48,387 nt of DNA, from contig CANGCK010000020.1 in NCBI GenBank assembly GCA_947452295.1, positions 1 through 48,387 on the forward strand. The letters are read 5' to 3'. Made by a program: the position numbers and the translations under genes. Within the stretch, counting starts at the first letter, position 1. Each line of letters starts with the position of its first letter. This stretch comes from Sphingobacteriia bacterium (GTDB lineage: Bacteria; Bacteroidota; Bacteroidia; Chitinophagales; Chitinophagaceae). Under the pieces are notes generated by a model. It was not told the origin of the DNA. It was given only the letters and a program-made list of their open reading frames with translations, and searched no databases. Shown in pieces: positions 17,715-26,913 of the stretch.

Positions 17715-20441
17715 ATGCCTACTATTAAACCATACTTACGTTTATCGGGTTTAGAACCTTTGGTAGTTAGACCCGAAACGAATTTTGTAAACGTTGGAGA
17801 AAGAACCAATGTAACTGGATCTAAAAAATTTGCCCGCTTAATCAAAGAAAACAAATACGAAGAAGCTTTGTCGGTTGCTCGTCAACAAGTAGAAAGCGGT
17901 GCACAAATTTTAGATGTAAACATGGATGATGCCCTTTTAGAAGGAGTTAGTGCCATGACTACATTTTTAAATCTATTACAAAGTGAACCCGATATTGCCC
18001 GCATTCCCATAATGATTGATAGCTCTAAGTTCGAAATTATTCAAGCCGGACTTAAATGCGTACAAGGCAAGTGTATAGTAAACTCTATCTCTTTAAAAGA
18101 AGGAGAAGCCAAGTTTATTGAACAAGCACATATTTGTAAAGCTTTTGGCGCTGCTGTAATTGTAATGGCTTTTGATGAAGTAGGACAGGCAGATACCAAA
18201 GAAAGAAAAATAGCAATTTGCACTAGAGCTTATACTATTTTAACTACCCAAGTTGGTTTTGACGCGCAAGACATTATTTTCGATCCAAATATTTTTGCTA
18301 TTGCAACAGGTATCGAAGAACATAATAATTATGCAGTAGATTTTATTGAAGCTACCCGTGAAATTAAACGTTTAATGCCTTTGGCAAAAGTTAGCGGTGG
18401 GGTATCTAATGTTTCTTTCTCTTTCAGAGGAAACGACCATGTTAGAGAATCCATCCACTCGGTATTTCTTTACCATGCTATTAAAGCAGGTATGGACATG
18501 GGTATAGTTAACGCTGGTCAGTTGGTTGTATATGATGAAATTGAACCAACACTTCGTCAATTATGTGAAGATGTTATCTTGAATAAAAATAATGAAAACA
18601 ACCAGGCAACTGAAGCCCTAATTGCTCATGCAGAAACTGTTAAGGCAAAGGGCAAAGTAGAAATAAAAGATGAAGCCTGGAGAAATGAGACGGTAGAAAA
18701 AAGATTGGCACATGCTTTAATCAATGGCATCACAGATTATATTGATCAAGATACAGAAGAAGCACGTTTAAAATATGCCCGCCCTTTAGAAGTAATTGAA
18801 GGTCCTTTAATGGACGGCATGAATATAGTTGGAGATTTATTTGGTGAAGGAAAAATGTTTCTTCCACAAGTTGTAAAAAGCGCACGCGTAATGAAAAAAA
18901 GTGTGGCTATCTTAACGCCATATATAGAACAAGAAAAAGAAGAAAGAAAACAAGCTCACTTAGCTGCAGGTACTGCCAATGAAGAAAGTGCAGGTGCTGC
19001 CAAAATATTAATGGCTACCGTTAAAGGGGATGTACATGATATTGGAAAAAATATTGTAGGCGTTGTATTAGGTTGTAATGGGTATGATATCATTGATTTA
19101 GGGGTGATGGTACCGGCAGATAAAATTTTAGATGCTGCACAAAAAGAAAATGTTGACATCATCGGACTAAGTGGGCTAATTACTCCATCATTAGATGAGA
19201 TGGTACATATTGCCAAAGAAATGAAACGACGCAATATGAAACAACCTCTACTCATTGGAGGTGCTACCACATCTAGAATGCATACTGCTGTTAAAATAGC
19301 ACCGGAATACGATGGGGGTATTGTTCACGTTTTAGATGCATCCAGAAGCGTTACTGTTGCAGGTTCGTTACTAAACAAAGAACAGAAAAAAACTTTTCTT
19401 GCCGATTTAAAAGCAGAATATACTCAACTGAAAGAAAATTTCGACAATAAAAAACCTGTTAAACAATACCTTACTTACCAAGAAGCGGTACAAAATAAAA
19501 CAACCATCAATTGGCAAGATTACCAACCAACTCAACCCTCTTTTATTGGAGATAAAGTTTTTGAAGCCTATGATTTAAACGAGTTGAGAGACTATATCGA
19601 TTGGAAACCATTTTTTATTGCTTGGGAAATGCATGGTAATTTTCCAGAAATACTTTCCGATAAAGTTATTGGTACAGAAGCTACCAAATTATACAATGAT
19701 GCGAATGCCTTATTAGACAAAATCATTGCTGAAAAATGGCTTACTGCTAAAGGTGTAATTGGCTTTAGAGAAGCAACTGCCAATGATGATACAGTTACTG
19801 TAATTGATGCTACAAAAAATCAATTGGTTGAACTACAATTTTTGCGTCAGCAAATTAAAAAAGCTGCAGGCCAACCTAATTTATCGTTAGCCGATTTTAT
19901 TCTACCAGCCAACATTCAAGTAGCGACCGGTAAAAAAGATTATATGGGTGCATTTGCAGTTACCATCCACGGCATAGAAAAATACATTCAACAGTTTGAA
20001 GCCAGTCACGACGATTATAATAAAATAATGCTACAAGCTTTAGCCGACAGATTTGCAGAAGCATTTGCAGAAGTATTGCACTTAAAAACCCGAAAAGAAT
20101 ATTGGGGTTATGCCGCTAATGAACTATTAAATAATGAAGCGTTAATTAAAGAACAATACAGTGGCATCAGACCAGCGCCTGGTTACCCTGCTTGCCCCGA
20201 CCATACCGAAAAATATAAATTGTTCAACCTCATCCATGTAGAAAAAAATATTGGCATCAGCTTAACAGAAAGCTTGGCAATGTATCCTGCATCATCGGTT
20301 TGCGGTTGGTATTTTTCACATCCTCAAAGCCAATATTTTGGGGTGGGTAAAATACAAACAGACCAATTTAATGATTACAGCAAAAGAAAAGGAATGCAAA
20401 CTGCAGAAGCAGAAAAATGGTTACGTCCTGTAATGGAATAA
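17715..20441 (+). CDS. metH: Methionine synthase, folate-, cobalamin- and AdoMet-binding half
   Basis: This 908-residue protein carries the remaining MetH modules in order: pterin-binding barrel ([17 protein letters not shown] near 27-43, LDVNMDD, IMIDSS), cobalamin cap domain, cobalamin Rossmann domain with GDVHDIGKN (lower-axial His441) and [12 protein letters not shown], and a C-terminal AdoMet reactivation domain with [12 protein letters not shown]. It transfers methyl from methyltetrahydrofolate to cobalamin and then to homocysteine held by the partner protein. The presence of the reactivation domain means the split enzyme should be self-repairing with a flavodoxin-type donor. No metF was found nearby. 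Confidence 0.95.
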   Translation: MPTIKPYLRLSGLEPLVVRPETNFVNVGERTNVTGSKKFARLIKENKYEEALSVARQQVESGAQILDVNMDDALLEGVSAMTTFLNLLQSEPDIARIPIMIDSSKFEIIQAGLKCVQGKCIVNSISLKEGEAKFIEQAHICKAFGAAVIVMAFDEVGQADTKERKIAICTRAYTILTTQVGFDAQDIIFDPNIFAIATGIEEHNNYAVDFIEATREIKRLMPLAKVSGGVSNVSFSFRGNDHVRESIHSVFLYHAIKAGMDMGIVNAGQLVVYDEIEPTLRQLCEDVILNKNNENNQATEALIAHAETVKAKGKVEIKDEAWRNETVEKRLAHALINGITDYIDQDTEEARLKYARPLEVIEGPLMDGMNIVGDLFGEGKMFLPQVVKSARVMKKSVAILTPYIEQEKEERKQAHLAAGTANEESAGAAKILMATVKGDVHDIGKNIVGVVLGCNGYDIIDLGVMVPADKILDAAQKENVDIIGLSGLITPSLDEMVHIAKEMKRRNMKQPLLIGGATTSRMHTAVKIAPEYDGGIVHVLDASRSVTVAGSLLNKEQKKTFLADLKAEYTQLKENFDNKKPVKQYLTYQEAVQNKTTINWQDYQPTQPSFIGDKVFEAYDLNELRDYIDWKPFFIAWEMHGNFPEILSDKVIGTEATKLYNDANALLDKIIAEKWLTAKGVIGFREATANDDTVTVIDATKNQLVELQFLRQQIKKAAGQPNLSLADFILPANIQVATGKKDYMGAFAVTIHGIEKYIQQFEASHDDYNKIMLQALADRFAEAFAEVLHLKTRKEYWGYAANELLNNEALIKEQYSGIRPAPGYPACPDHTEKYKLFNLIHVEKNIGISLTESLAMYPASSVCGWYFSHPQSQYFGVGKIQTDQFNDYSKRKGMQTAEAEKWLRPVME

Positions 20442-20459
20442 TATTAAAAATGTAGAAAA

Positions 20460-21275
20460 ATGAAAAAGAATTTTTTATTGGCAGTGATGGTATTGGCAAC
20501 AGTAACTTCTACACAAGCTCAAAAGAAAGCAAATAAAAAAGAGCGCAAAGGAGAGTTTTATTTTGCCTGGGGGTACAATAAAGAGTGGTACACTAACTCT
20601 TCAGTAAAAGTAAGTCAGCCCTCTTTGAACAATAACTACACATTAAAAAATATAGAGTCGCACGATAATGTAGGCTGGGATAAGGACTTGTTAAAAAAAC
20701 CAATTAGCATACCACAATACAGCTACCGCTTTGGAAATTTCTTCAACAAAAAGAAAGGATTGGCTTGGGAGGTTAACTTTGAGCATACCAAACACATTAT
20801 TGCAGATGGGCAGATGGCACGTGTAGTGGGTACTTTAGGTGGCAGACAAGTAGATACCAGTGTATTGTTTTCGAAACCCAACGGGTTTAATTATTATCTA
20901 AACAATGGCGCCAACTTTTTATTATTTAATATAGTAAAAAGAAAAAATTTATACGAAAGCAATAATAAAAAATTCAAAGTTGATTTCTTAGGAAAAGCTG
21001 GAATAGGCCCTGTTATCCCTCATGTTGAAAATACTTTATTTGGACTTTCAAACGATGATGGTTTTCAATTTGGTGGCTGGAACATCGGATTAGATGCATC
21101 TATCAGAGCTACTTTTTACAACCGCATCTTTTTAGAATATACCAACAAATTAGACTACGCCCGTTACAGTGGATTAAAAGTTTACCAAGGAACTGCTAAA
21201 CAAGCATTTGGCTCTTATATAATGGTATTGTGTTTAGGATTTACGATACCGTCTGGAAGGCCAATTCAGCAATAA
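20460..21275 (+). CDS. Outer-membrane beta-barrel protein, unknown role
   Basis: This 271-residue protein has a signal peptide (about 1-21, ending STQAQ) followed by a lysine-rich linker. The rest shows alternating aromatic beta-strand patterns (GEFYFAWGYNKEWY, FKVDFLGKAGIGPVIP, YNRIFLEYTNKLDYARY) and ends in a strand-like LCLGFTIPSG. An outer-membrane barrel of the porin-family type is likely. It starts 18 bases after metH, so it may be read through from that transcript, but a functional tie to methionine is not evident. Confidence 0.6.
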   Translation: MKKNFLLAVMVLATVTSTQAQKKANKKERKGEFYFAWGYNKEWYTNSSVKVSQPSLNNNYTLKNIESHDNVGWDKDLLKKPISIPQYSYRFGNFFNKKKGLAWEVNFEHTKHIIADGQMARVVGTLGGRQVDTSVLFSKPNGFNYYLNNGANFLLFNIVKRKNLYESNNKKFKVDFLGKAGIGPVIPHVENTLFGLSNDDGFQFGGWNIGLDASIRATFYNRIFLEYTNKLDYARYSGLKVYQGTAKQAFGSYIMVLCLGFTIPSGRPIQQ

Positions 21276-21313
21276 AAAGGCAACTAGAAAAAATTAGAAC
21301 GAGAACAACCTTA

Positions 21314-21337
21314 AATCCCCTTCCATTGGAGGGGATT
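21314..21337. repeat. Short GC-rich inverted repeat between convergent genes
   Basis: AATCCCCT (21314-21321) pairs with AGGGGATT (21330-21337), with inner CC/GG pairing. It stands out from the AT-rich flanks and lies between the ends of two convergent genes, so it may end transcription. It also resembles dispersed palindromic units common in Bacteroidota intergenic DNA. Confidence 0.6.
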
Positions 21338-21354
21338 AGCCGTCCGAGATGGTT

Positions 21355-22086
21355 CTATACGCCTTCAAATAACCACCATCGATGCACATGTGGTTTTACG
21401 ACAAAATTTTTCCTAACATATTTACTGATAAAATTTTTCACTTCTTCAATATTGTCTGTATATAAAATCAACTTTTTATCTTCGGGAGAGATGGTGCCCT
21501 TTTCAATCATTTCATCAATCATTTTCATCATTGGTGCATAATAGGCTTTCCCAAAAACAACTATAGGAAAATCGTAAATGACTTTGGTTTGCACCAATGT
21601 AATTGTTTCAAATAATTCATCCATCGTACCAAACCCACCCGGTAAAATAATGAAGGCATATGAATATTTAACCAACAACACTTTTCGTATAAAAAAATAA
21701 TCGATCGTTAGCCATTTGTTCATATACGGGTTAGGCTTTTGCTCAAATGGCAATTTAATATTACAACCTACCGACATGCCTCCATTTTCAAAAGCACCTT
21801 TATTTGCAGCCTCCATTATGCCAGGCCCTCCACCTGTCATGGTAGTAAAACCCAATTCTGCAATCATCTTTCCTATTTCTTGTGCCGATTGGTAATATGG
21901 ATGATCATTCTTAAACCGCGCACTTCCAAAAACAGTAATGCAGGGTCCTACAAAATGTAGTGTTCTAACTCCTTTTATAAATTGAATAAATACTTGCCAT
22001 GCAAAATATAATTCATTCATCCTTTTTCTTGGACCAGCTAAATAAACCTGCTCTTTTGCAGGGATAATTCTATTCGTTGTATGCAT
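21355..22086 (-). CDS. LOG family (TIGR00730) Rossmann-fold protein
   Basis: This 243-residue cytosolic protein carries the LOG signature: GGGPGIMEAANKGA in the first half and PGGFGTMDELFE in the second, with a Rossmann core beginning ITVFGSARF. LOG proteins are nucleoside 5'-monophosphate phosphoribohydrolases, releasing a base and ribose 5-phosphate; plant and some bacterial members activate cytokinins. Many bacterial members may serve nucleotide clean-up, so the physiological substrate is open. It is divergent from the next gene and convergent with the outer-membrane protein gene. Confidence 0.92.
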   Translation of the reverse strand: MHTTNRIIPAKEQVYLAGPRKRMNELYFAWQVFIQFIKGVRTLHFVGPCITVFGSARFKNDHPYYQSAQEIGKMIAELGFTTMTGGGPGIMEAANKGAFENGGMSVGCNIKLPFEQKPNPYMNKWLTIDYFFIRKVLLVKYSYAFIILPGGFGTMDELFETITLVQTKVIYDFPIVVFGKAYYAPMMKMIDEMIEKGTISPEDKKLILYTDNIEEVKNFISKYVRKNFVVKPHVHRWWLFEGV

Positions 22087-22159
22087 ATGTTTTACTATAT
22101 TTATAATGTTGGTTAACCTCCCAAATTACTTAAAGATAAATCATCATAAGCCCTACTTA

Positions 22160-23491
22160 ATGAAATACGTATTTTATTTTATTGGTTTTTTAACGATTGG
22201 AATTAACCTACAAGCACAAAATATTGTTTATCCCAACCAATTTAAATGCGGTTCCTCTCTGGGTCCCGTAATGAATTATTTTAAAGACAAAAATATTGTT
22301 AAAGAATATACACAAGTAATTGATAGCTTACTGTTTGATAAAAAAGGACTGCATTTACCGCCTAATACGCTGCTTCAATTTCAATCTGTATCGAATAATG
22401 AAGATGATGATGAAAATAACAGCATATCCTCTCCTAAAATTAATTTCAACGTATTAGAATATGCTGTAAAAGATTATTGTAAAATAGCTTCTTTAAAACC
22501 TTCCGATTCTTCTTTAAATGATATTAAATCGGTTTTTGTATTTCAATATGCCATTTTTCAGCATCGAAGAAAAATACTACAACAAAACAATTTAGTGGTT
22601 TATATTAAAGCCCTTCCTAAAAAAGGCATTGGCTTACCAGCAGATAATTTATTTTTAACCAATAAGGGATTTTTAAATTTATTGAAAAAATCTACCGCTA
22701 TTTTACTTGATTCAACCAATCAATTCGAACAAATTGAAGTGAATGCACAGGAGCCGTTTATTGGAGACAATTTTATTTTAAATACAGCTTCCGGATTGGC
22801 AAGAAATAGAGTAAATTATAGCAATAATATAGCACGGTTTTTGCTGAATAATAAAGACCAAATTATTCGCTGGGGAGAACCCATGTTTCAAGACCTCATT
22901 TTAAGAGGAAAAAATAAATCCAATTTAAGCAAAGCTGTAATAGACAACTATAATGCACTGCAATTGAATACAATTGGCGAACCAATTTTGCTTTTTCAAG
23001 AAGCGAGAGATGTGATTAATAATAAAAGCTATCAGATATTTCTTTTAGGGCAAAACGTTAAAGTAAAAAATGAAGAAGAAACAAATACTTTCACTAATTT
23101 ATTACCGGGTAAATTTCATTCACTGGTTCTCGATAAAGATACTATTGCCACATTTTCTATCCTCAATCAATCATCCATTGATTCTACTAAAAAATTTTAT
23201 TATCATCAAATTTCTAATGGTATAGAAACCAGCTCTTTGTATAATTTTGGTGAAATACCTATTGATGTATTATTAATGCATAATTGCATTATTGAAGGAA
23301 CAATTGTAAATATGCCTTTTAAAATAGAAATTAGTGCCAATAAATATTTAAGAAGTATTTACCTTAATAATAAATTATTGGCTATCACAACAGGCACCGA
23401 TGCTCCAGAAATCTTTGTTAACTTTGATGCTGCTGTATCTGCGGAAATATTCAATGCGCTATTTTTGGTTGGATATAGTTCTTTGCTTTAA
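22160..23491 (+). CDS. Exported protein of unknown function
   Basis: The ATG at 22160 is chosen because it begins a clear signal peptide (MKYVFYFIGFLTIGINLQAQ); 443 residues result. An upstream in-frame start at 22106 would place 18 odd residues before it. The mature part is rich in Asn, Lys and Ile, has an acidic patch (NNEDDDENNSI), and shows no motif I recognise, no lipobox and no sorting tail. It may be periplasmic. It is divergent from the LOG gene. Confidence 0.7.
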   Translation: MKYVFYFIGFLTIGINLQAQNIVYPNQFKCGSSLGPVMNYFKDKNIVKEYTQVIDSLLFDKKGLHLPPNTLLQFQSVSNNEDDDENNSISSPKINFNVLEYAVKDYCKIASLKPSDSSLNDIKSVFVFQYAIFQHRRKILQQNNLVVYIKALPKKGIGLPADNLFLTNKGFLNLLKKSTAILLDSTNQFEQIEVNAQEPFIGDNFILNTASGLARNRVNYSNNIARFLLNNKDQIIRWGEPMFQDLILRGKNKSNLSKAVIDNYNALQLNTIGEPILLFQEARDVINNKSYQIFLLGQNVKVKNEEETNTFTNLLPGKFHSLVLDKDTIATFSILNQSSIDSTKKFYYHQISNGIETSSLYNFGEIPIDVLLMHNCIIEGTIVNMPFKIEISANKYLRSIYLNNKLLAITTGTDAPEIFVNFDAAVSAEIFNALFLVGYSSLL

Positions 23492-23555
23492 ATTTAGTAA
23501 TACCTATAACCATTCCTATTAACCAATTTAGATGCCTAGCTAGCGGTTTAAATAG

Positions 23556-23593
23556 TCAAAAGTATACATTCAAAATTCAAAAGTATAAATTCA
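23556..23593. repeat. Dispersed repeat, copy B (reverse orientation)
   Basis: The minus strand reads TGAATTTATACTTTTG then AATTTTGAAT, one mismatch from copy C near 45.09 kb over about 26 bases. A further TATACTTTTGA follows. The repeat runs directly into the ATG of the exonuclease gene at 23593. Confidence 0.65.
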
Positions 23594-24363
23594 TGCGACT
23601 TATTTCATATAATGTTAATGGCATACGTGCTGCAATAAAAAAAGGTTTTGGCGATTGGCTGGCTACACATCCGGCCGATGTTATCTGCCTACAAGAATGT
23701 AAAGCCAATAAAGAAGACATTGACCATGCACATTTTGAAAAAGCCGGTTATGAAACTTTTTGGTTTCCGGCGCAAAAAAAAGGATACAGCGGAGTTGCCA
23801 TATTAACCCGCAAAAAACCCGATGCAGTATTTTTTGGAAATGGTTTTGAACAAAGTGATTTTGAAGGCCGAGTAATAAGAGCTGATTTTGGAGAGGTATC
23901 GATTATTAATGCCTATTATCCATCAGGAACCAGTGGAGAAGAACGACAAACCTATAAATACCAATGGCTAAAAGAATTTGATGAATACTTAAATAAACTT
24001 AAAAAAGAACGCCCCCAATTAATTGTAGTAGGCGATTATAATATAGCACATGAAGCGATTGATATACACGATCCGAAAGGCAATAAAAACTCCTCGGGAT
24101 TTTTACCCGAAGAACGTGCTTGGATGACTGATTTTTTAAAAAATGGATGGGTAGATACTTTCCGTCATTTACATCCTGAAACAATGGGTGCATACAGTTG
24201 GTGGAGCCAACGCTTTCCCTCAGTAAGATTAAACAACAAAGGTTGGAGAATTGATTATATCTGCATCACTAATAACTTAGCCAATAACCTTAAAAAAGCT
24301 GCCATATTTTCGGAAATAAAACACAGCGACCATTGCCCCATTTTTGCAGAATTTAAGTGGTAA
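23593..24363 (+). CDS. xth: Exodeoxyribonuclease III
   Basis: This 256-residue protein of the exonuclease-endonuclease-phosphatase fold starts MRLISYNVNGIRAA. Active-site segments are LQECK (metal-binding Glu), GDYNIAHEAIDIHDPK, GWRIDYIC and the terminal HSDHCP with the catalytic His. It acts as 3'-5' exonuclease and apurinic/apyrimidinic endonuclease in base-excision repair. Length and motif order are normal. The start codon abuts dispersed repeat B. Confidence 0.95.
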   Translation: MRLISYNVNGIRAAIKKGFGDWLATHPADVICLQECKANKEDIDHAHFEKAGYETFWFPAQKKGYSGVAILTRKKPDAVFFGNGFEQSDFEGRVIRADFGEVSIINAYYPSGTSGEERQTYKYQWLKEFDEYLNKLKKERPQLIVVGDYNIAHEAIDIHDPKGNKNSSGFLPEERAWMTDFLKNGWVDTFRHLHPETMGAYSWWSQRFPSVRLNNKGWRIDYICITNNLANNLKKAAIFSEIKHSDHCPIFAEFKW

Positions 24364-24417
24364 ATAGCATGATGTTCGCCACCACAGTTTTAAGTTTATT
24401 CCATAAATTTTAATACC

Positions 24418-24723
24418 ATGTATATTTATAACGTTACCACCAAAGTAGCACATAACATTCATACAGACTGGTTTCATTGGATGAAAAATGACCATATTCC
24501 GGCAGTGATGGAAAAGGGATGTTTTACAAAACATGTTTTTGTTCGGTTATTAGACATTGATGAAGAAGATGGCGCAACCTATGCTGTTCAGTATTTTGCA
24601 AATGATTTAGCCCACTATAACAAGTACATCGCCGAATTTGCAGCTTCATTAAGGAACGAAAATTTACTCAAATGGGGCAATAACACAGTGGCTTATAGAA
24701 CGCTGATGCAAATTGTGAATTGA
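24418..24723 (+). CDS. DUF4286 family protein
   Basis: This 101-residue soluble protein begins MYIYNVTTKVAHNIHTDWFHWMK and contains DHIPAVMEKGCFTKH and TYAVQYFA, the pattern of the small Bacteroidota family DUF4286 (a ferredoxin-like alpha/beta fold by appearance). Its function is unknown. It lies 54 bases after xth on the same strand. The 242 bases downstream, up to HU, hold only the HU promoter and AT-rich sequence. Confidence 0.85.
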   Translation: MYIYNVTTKVAHNIHTDWFHWMKNDHIPAVMEKGCFTKHVFVRLLDIDEEDGATYAVQYFANDLAHYNKYIAEFAASLRNENLLKWGNNTVAYRTLMQIVN

Positions 24724-24926
24724 ATGTGGATAAGGGTATTTGATGTAATTTATTCTCATCCTATTTCCTGAAACCCTTTACAGCATTGATTTACATGAAT
24801 TTAAAGGAAATTTTATACTGATACTTTTTCGAATAAATTCGCTAAAACCCTTTATTTATGGGGCTTTTGAAATATCTATTTGATAAAAAAAATAAAAGAA
24901 AAATTTTATTAGTACGTAAAACCTAA

Positions 24927-24934
24927 TAAATTTG
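24927..24934 (+). promoter_or_regulatory. HU gene -7 box
   Basis: TAAATTTG matches TAnnTTTG exactly and lies 31 bases before the HU start, giving a leader of about 25 nt. The -33 position is T-rich without a clear TTTG. Confidence 0.6.
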
Positions 24935-24965
24935 TTGAGTTATTCAAACATTAAAAAACATTTCT

Positions 24966-25235
24966 ATGAACAAAGCTGAATTAATCGCACACATCGCTGA
25001 AGATGCTGGTGTAACTAAAGTACAAGCAAATGCTGCTATCGATTCTTTTATTGATGCAGTTACAAAAACATTAAAGAAAGGTGATAAAGTAACTTTAGTT
25101 GGTTTCGGTACTTTTTCTGTATCTAAGCGTGCTGCTCGTACAGGTCGTAACCCACAAACTGGAGAAACTATTAAAATCAAAGCAAAGAAAGTTGCTCGTT
25201 TTAAAGCCGGTAAAGAATTAAGCGGTAAGTTATAA
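24966..25235 (+). CDS. hup: HU family DNA-binding protein
   Basis: This 89-residue nucleoid protein starts [21 protein letters not shown]. The beta-arm region has [22 protein letters not shown], followed by [15 protein letters not shown], a complete HU/IHF signature. It binds and bends DNA non-specifically. A strong own promoter and terminator show that it is a single-gene unit. Confidence 0.97.
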   Translation: MNKAELIAHIAEDAGVTKVQANAAIDSFIDAVTKTLKKGDKVTLVGFGTFSVSKRAARTGRNPQTGETIKIKAKKVARFKAGKELSGKL

Positions 25236-25256
25236 TTCAACTGAAAAAAAGAATTG

Positions 25257-25279
25257 AACCCCGCTTTCGCGGGGTTTTT
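25257..25279 (+). terminator. Intrinsic terminator of the HU gene
   Basis: AACCCCGC (25257-25264) pairs with GCGGGGTT (25269-25276) around a TTTC loop, followed by T residues to 25279. It begins 22 bases after the stop codon. Confidence 0.95.
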
Positions 25280-25280
25280 C

Positions 25281-25288
25281 TATTTTTG
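25281..25288 (+). promoter_or_regulatory. bTHX gene -7 box
   Basis: TATTTTTG matches TAnnTTTG exactly, one base after the T-run of the HU terminator and 32 bases before the bTHX start. The -33 region would fall inside the terminator stem. Confidence 0.6.
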
Positions 25289-25320
25289 TACTTTATTCAT
25301 CTTATTTATAAATTATTATC

Positions 25321-25437
25321 ATGGGCAGAGGCGACAAAAAAACAGCTAAAGGAAAAAGATTTTTAGGTTCATTTGGTAAATCAAGACCTGCAAAAGCTGC
25401 AAAAACTACTAAAAAAGCGGAAGTTAAAGCTTCTTAG
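25321..25437 (+). CDS. Small ribosomal subunit protein bTHX
   Basis: A 38-codon gene encodes MGRGDKKTAKGKRFLGSFGK, then SRPAK and an Ala/Lys-rich tail. The GRGDKKTAKGKRF..S(F/Y)GKSRP core is the signature of bTHX, the short basic peptide that sits in the head of the 30S subunit, first known from Thermus and common in Bacteroidota. The Ala-Lys tail after SRP is a little longer than the shortest members. It has its own promoter and a strong terminator. Confidence 0.93.
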   Translation: MGRGDKKTAKGKRFLGSFGKSRPAKAAKTTKKAEVKAS

Positions 25438-25451
25438 TAGTCAATTTAAGT

Positions 25452-25498
25452 AAAAGAGGAGCAGCAATATTTAATTTATTTATTGCTGCTCCTCTTTT
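25452..25498. terminator. Strong bidirectional terminator
   Basis: An 18-bp perfect stem joins 25452-25469 (AAAAGAGGAGCAGCAATA) to 25481-25498, with an 11-base loop and terminal T/A runs on both strands. It serves bTHX on the plus strand and the convergent aminotransferase-fold gene on the minus strand. Confidence 0.95.
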
Positions 25499-25511
25499 GT
25501 ATTACTTCCAT

Positions 25512-26813
25512 TTAGCCTTTAGCGGCTTTTGCTGCGATTGTTTTAATGGCATCAATTAATACATCTAAATCTGCAATGCGCGTGTATACATGCGGCGTAA
25601 TCCTTACACAACTGATGTTCTCCCAAACAATTCCCACGGTATGTATTTTATAGTTATTATACAGCTGCTGATCTAATTCCGAAGGTTTCATTCCATCTAT
25701 ACTAACTCCACATATAGCGCAAGCATACTCATCCTTAAATGATGTATGGATTTTTACACCAGGTACATCTTTTACTGCTTTAGCCCAATAATTTTTTAAA
25801 TACCTTATCCTTTCTTCTTTTCTTTTACTGCCTATTGCTGTATGGAAAGCAATAGCCTCTCCTATCCCCTGTTCTATCGGAAAACTTCTGGTACCCAATG
25901 TTTCAAATTTTCTAATGTCGGTTCCATTGGGATTATCATTACAAACCAATGGCCATACTTTACCAATTTTTTCTTTTTTAATCCACATCATCCCACTACC
26001 TATCGGCGCACTTAAAAACTTATGTAAGCTGGTGCCAAAATAATCGCAGCCTAAATCGGAAATATTAAAATCTATTAATCCAAATGAATGTGCGCCATCG
26101 ACTATTACCTCAATGCCTTTACTATGCGCCATTTTGCAAATTTTTTGTACTGGCAATATTTGACCAACCCAATTAATTACATGGGTTATATGTAATAATT
26201 TTGTTTTAGGGGTAATGGCATTTGCAAATGCCTCTACAATTTGGTCGTCATTTTCTATGGGAAAATTAAAATTAATCTGTTTATACACTATTCCATCCCT
26301 TATTGCACGTTGTTTCCAAGCATTAATCATATTAGGATAGTCTTGCTTTGTGCCAATAATTTCATCTCCTTTCTCAAAATTCAATCCAAATATTACCGTA
26401 TTGAGCGATTCAGTGGCATTTCTGTTGATGGCAATCTCTTCGGGTGAACAACCAGCCAATAAGGCCAATTTAGCCCTTAATGGCTCCCTACCCTGGTCTA
26501 AAATGCGCCACATAAAGTATGATGGCCCTTGATTGGTTAAATTATTGTATCGTTCAACCGCCTCCTGAACTATTTTAGGCGATGGACTAACACCCCCATT
26601 GTTTAAATTGATGAAATTGGAATTGACTGTAAAACTCTGCTGAATTACCTGCCAATAATCTTCATTGGTAGCAGCTTCTGCAGCACTTAATAAAGCTATT
26701 TTTTGGTTAGCAGCTGCAACAGTTGCCGCCGTTAATTCATTAAATACACTTAACCCGGTAAATACACCAGATAATGCACCAACCTTTTTTATAAAATCGC
26801 GTCGTGGTTCCAT
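25512..26813 (-). CDS. Tat-exported class V aminotransferase-fold PLP enzyme
   Basis: This 433-residue protein has a twin-arginine start (RRDFIKKVGALSG) and a hydrophobic stretch ending near residue 35, indicating export of the folded, cofactor-loaded enzyme. The body is a fold-type I PLP enzyme of the isopenicillin-N-epimerase/cysteine-desulfurase group: INLNNGGVSPSP, NRNATESLNT, IIGTKQDYPNM, VDGAHSFGL and the PLP lysine in GTSLHKFLSAP. The reaction is not determined; periplasmic epimerase or lyase activity is possible. TatC is encoded at 44.2 kb in this window. It ends at the shared terminator with bTHX. Confidence 0.85.
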   Translation of the reverse strand: MEPRRDFIKKVGALSGVFTGLSVFNELTAATVAAANQKIALLSAAEAATNEDYWQVIQQSFTVNSNFINLNNGGVSPSPKIVQEAVERYNNLTNQGPSYFMWRILDQGREPLRAKLALLAGCSPEEIAINRNATESLNTVIFGLNFEKGDEIIGTKQDYPNMINAWKQRAIRDGIVYKQINFNFPIENDDQIVEAFANAITPKTKLLHITHVINWVGQILPVQKICKMAHSKGIEVIVDGAHSFGLIDFNISDLGCDYFGTSLHKFLSAPIGSGMMWIKKEKIGKVWPLVCNDNPNGTDIRKFETLGTRSFPIEQGIGEAIAFHTAIGSKRKEERIRYLKNYWAKAVKDVPGVKIHTSFKDEYACAICGVSIDGMKPSELDQQLYNNYKIHTVGIVWENISCVRITPHVYTRIADLDVLIDAIKTIAAKAAKG

Positions 26814-26913
26814 CGAATAAAATTTAGTATTAAGTTACTTAATTTATGTGGAAATCAGTCCTAAAGTACGATGAAGGATAGAAAAAAGAAAAATACCATC
26901 ACAATGATGGCAA

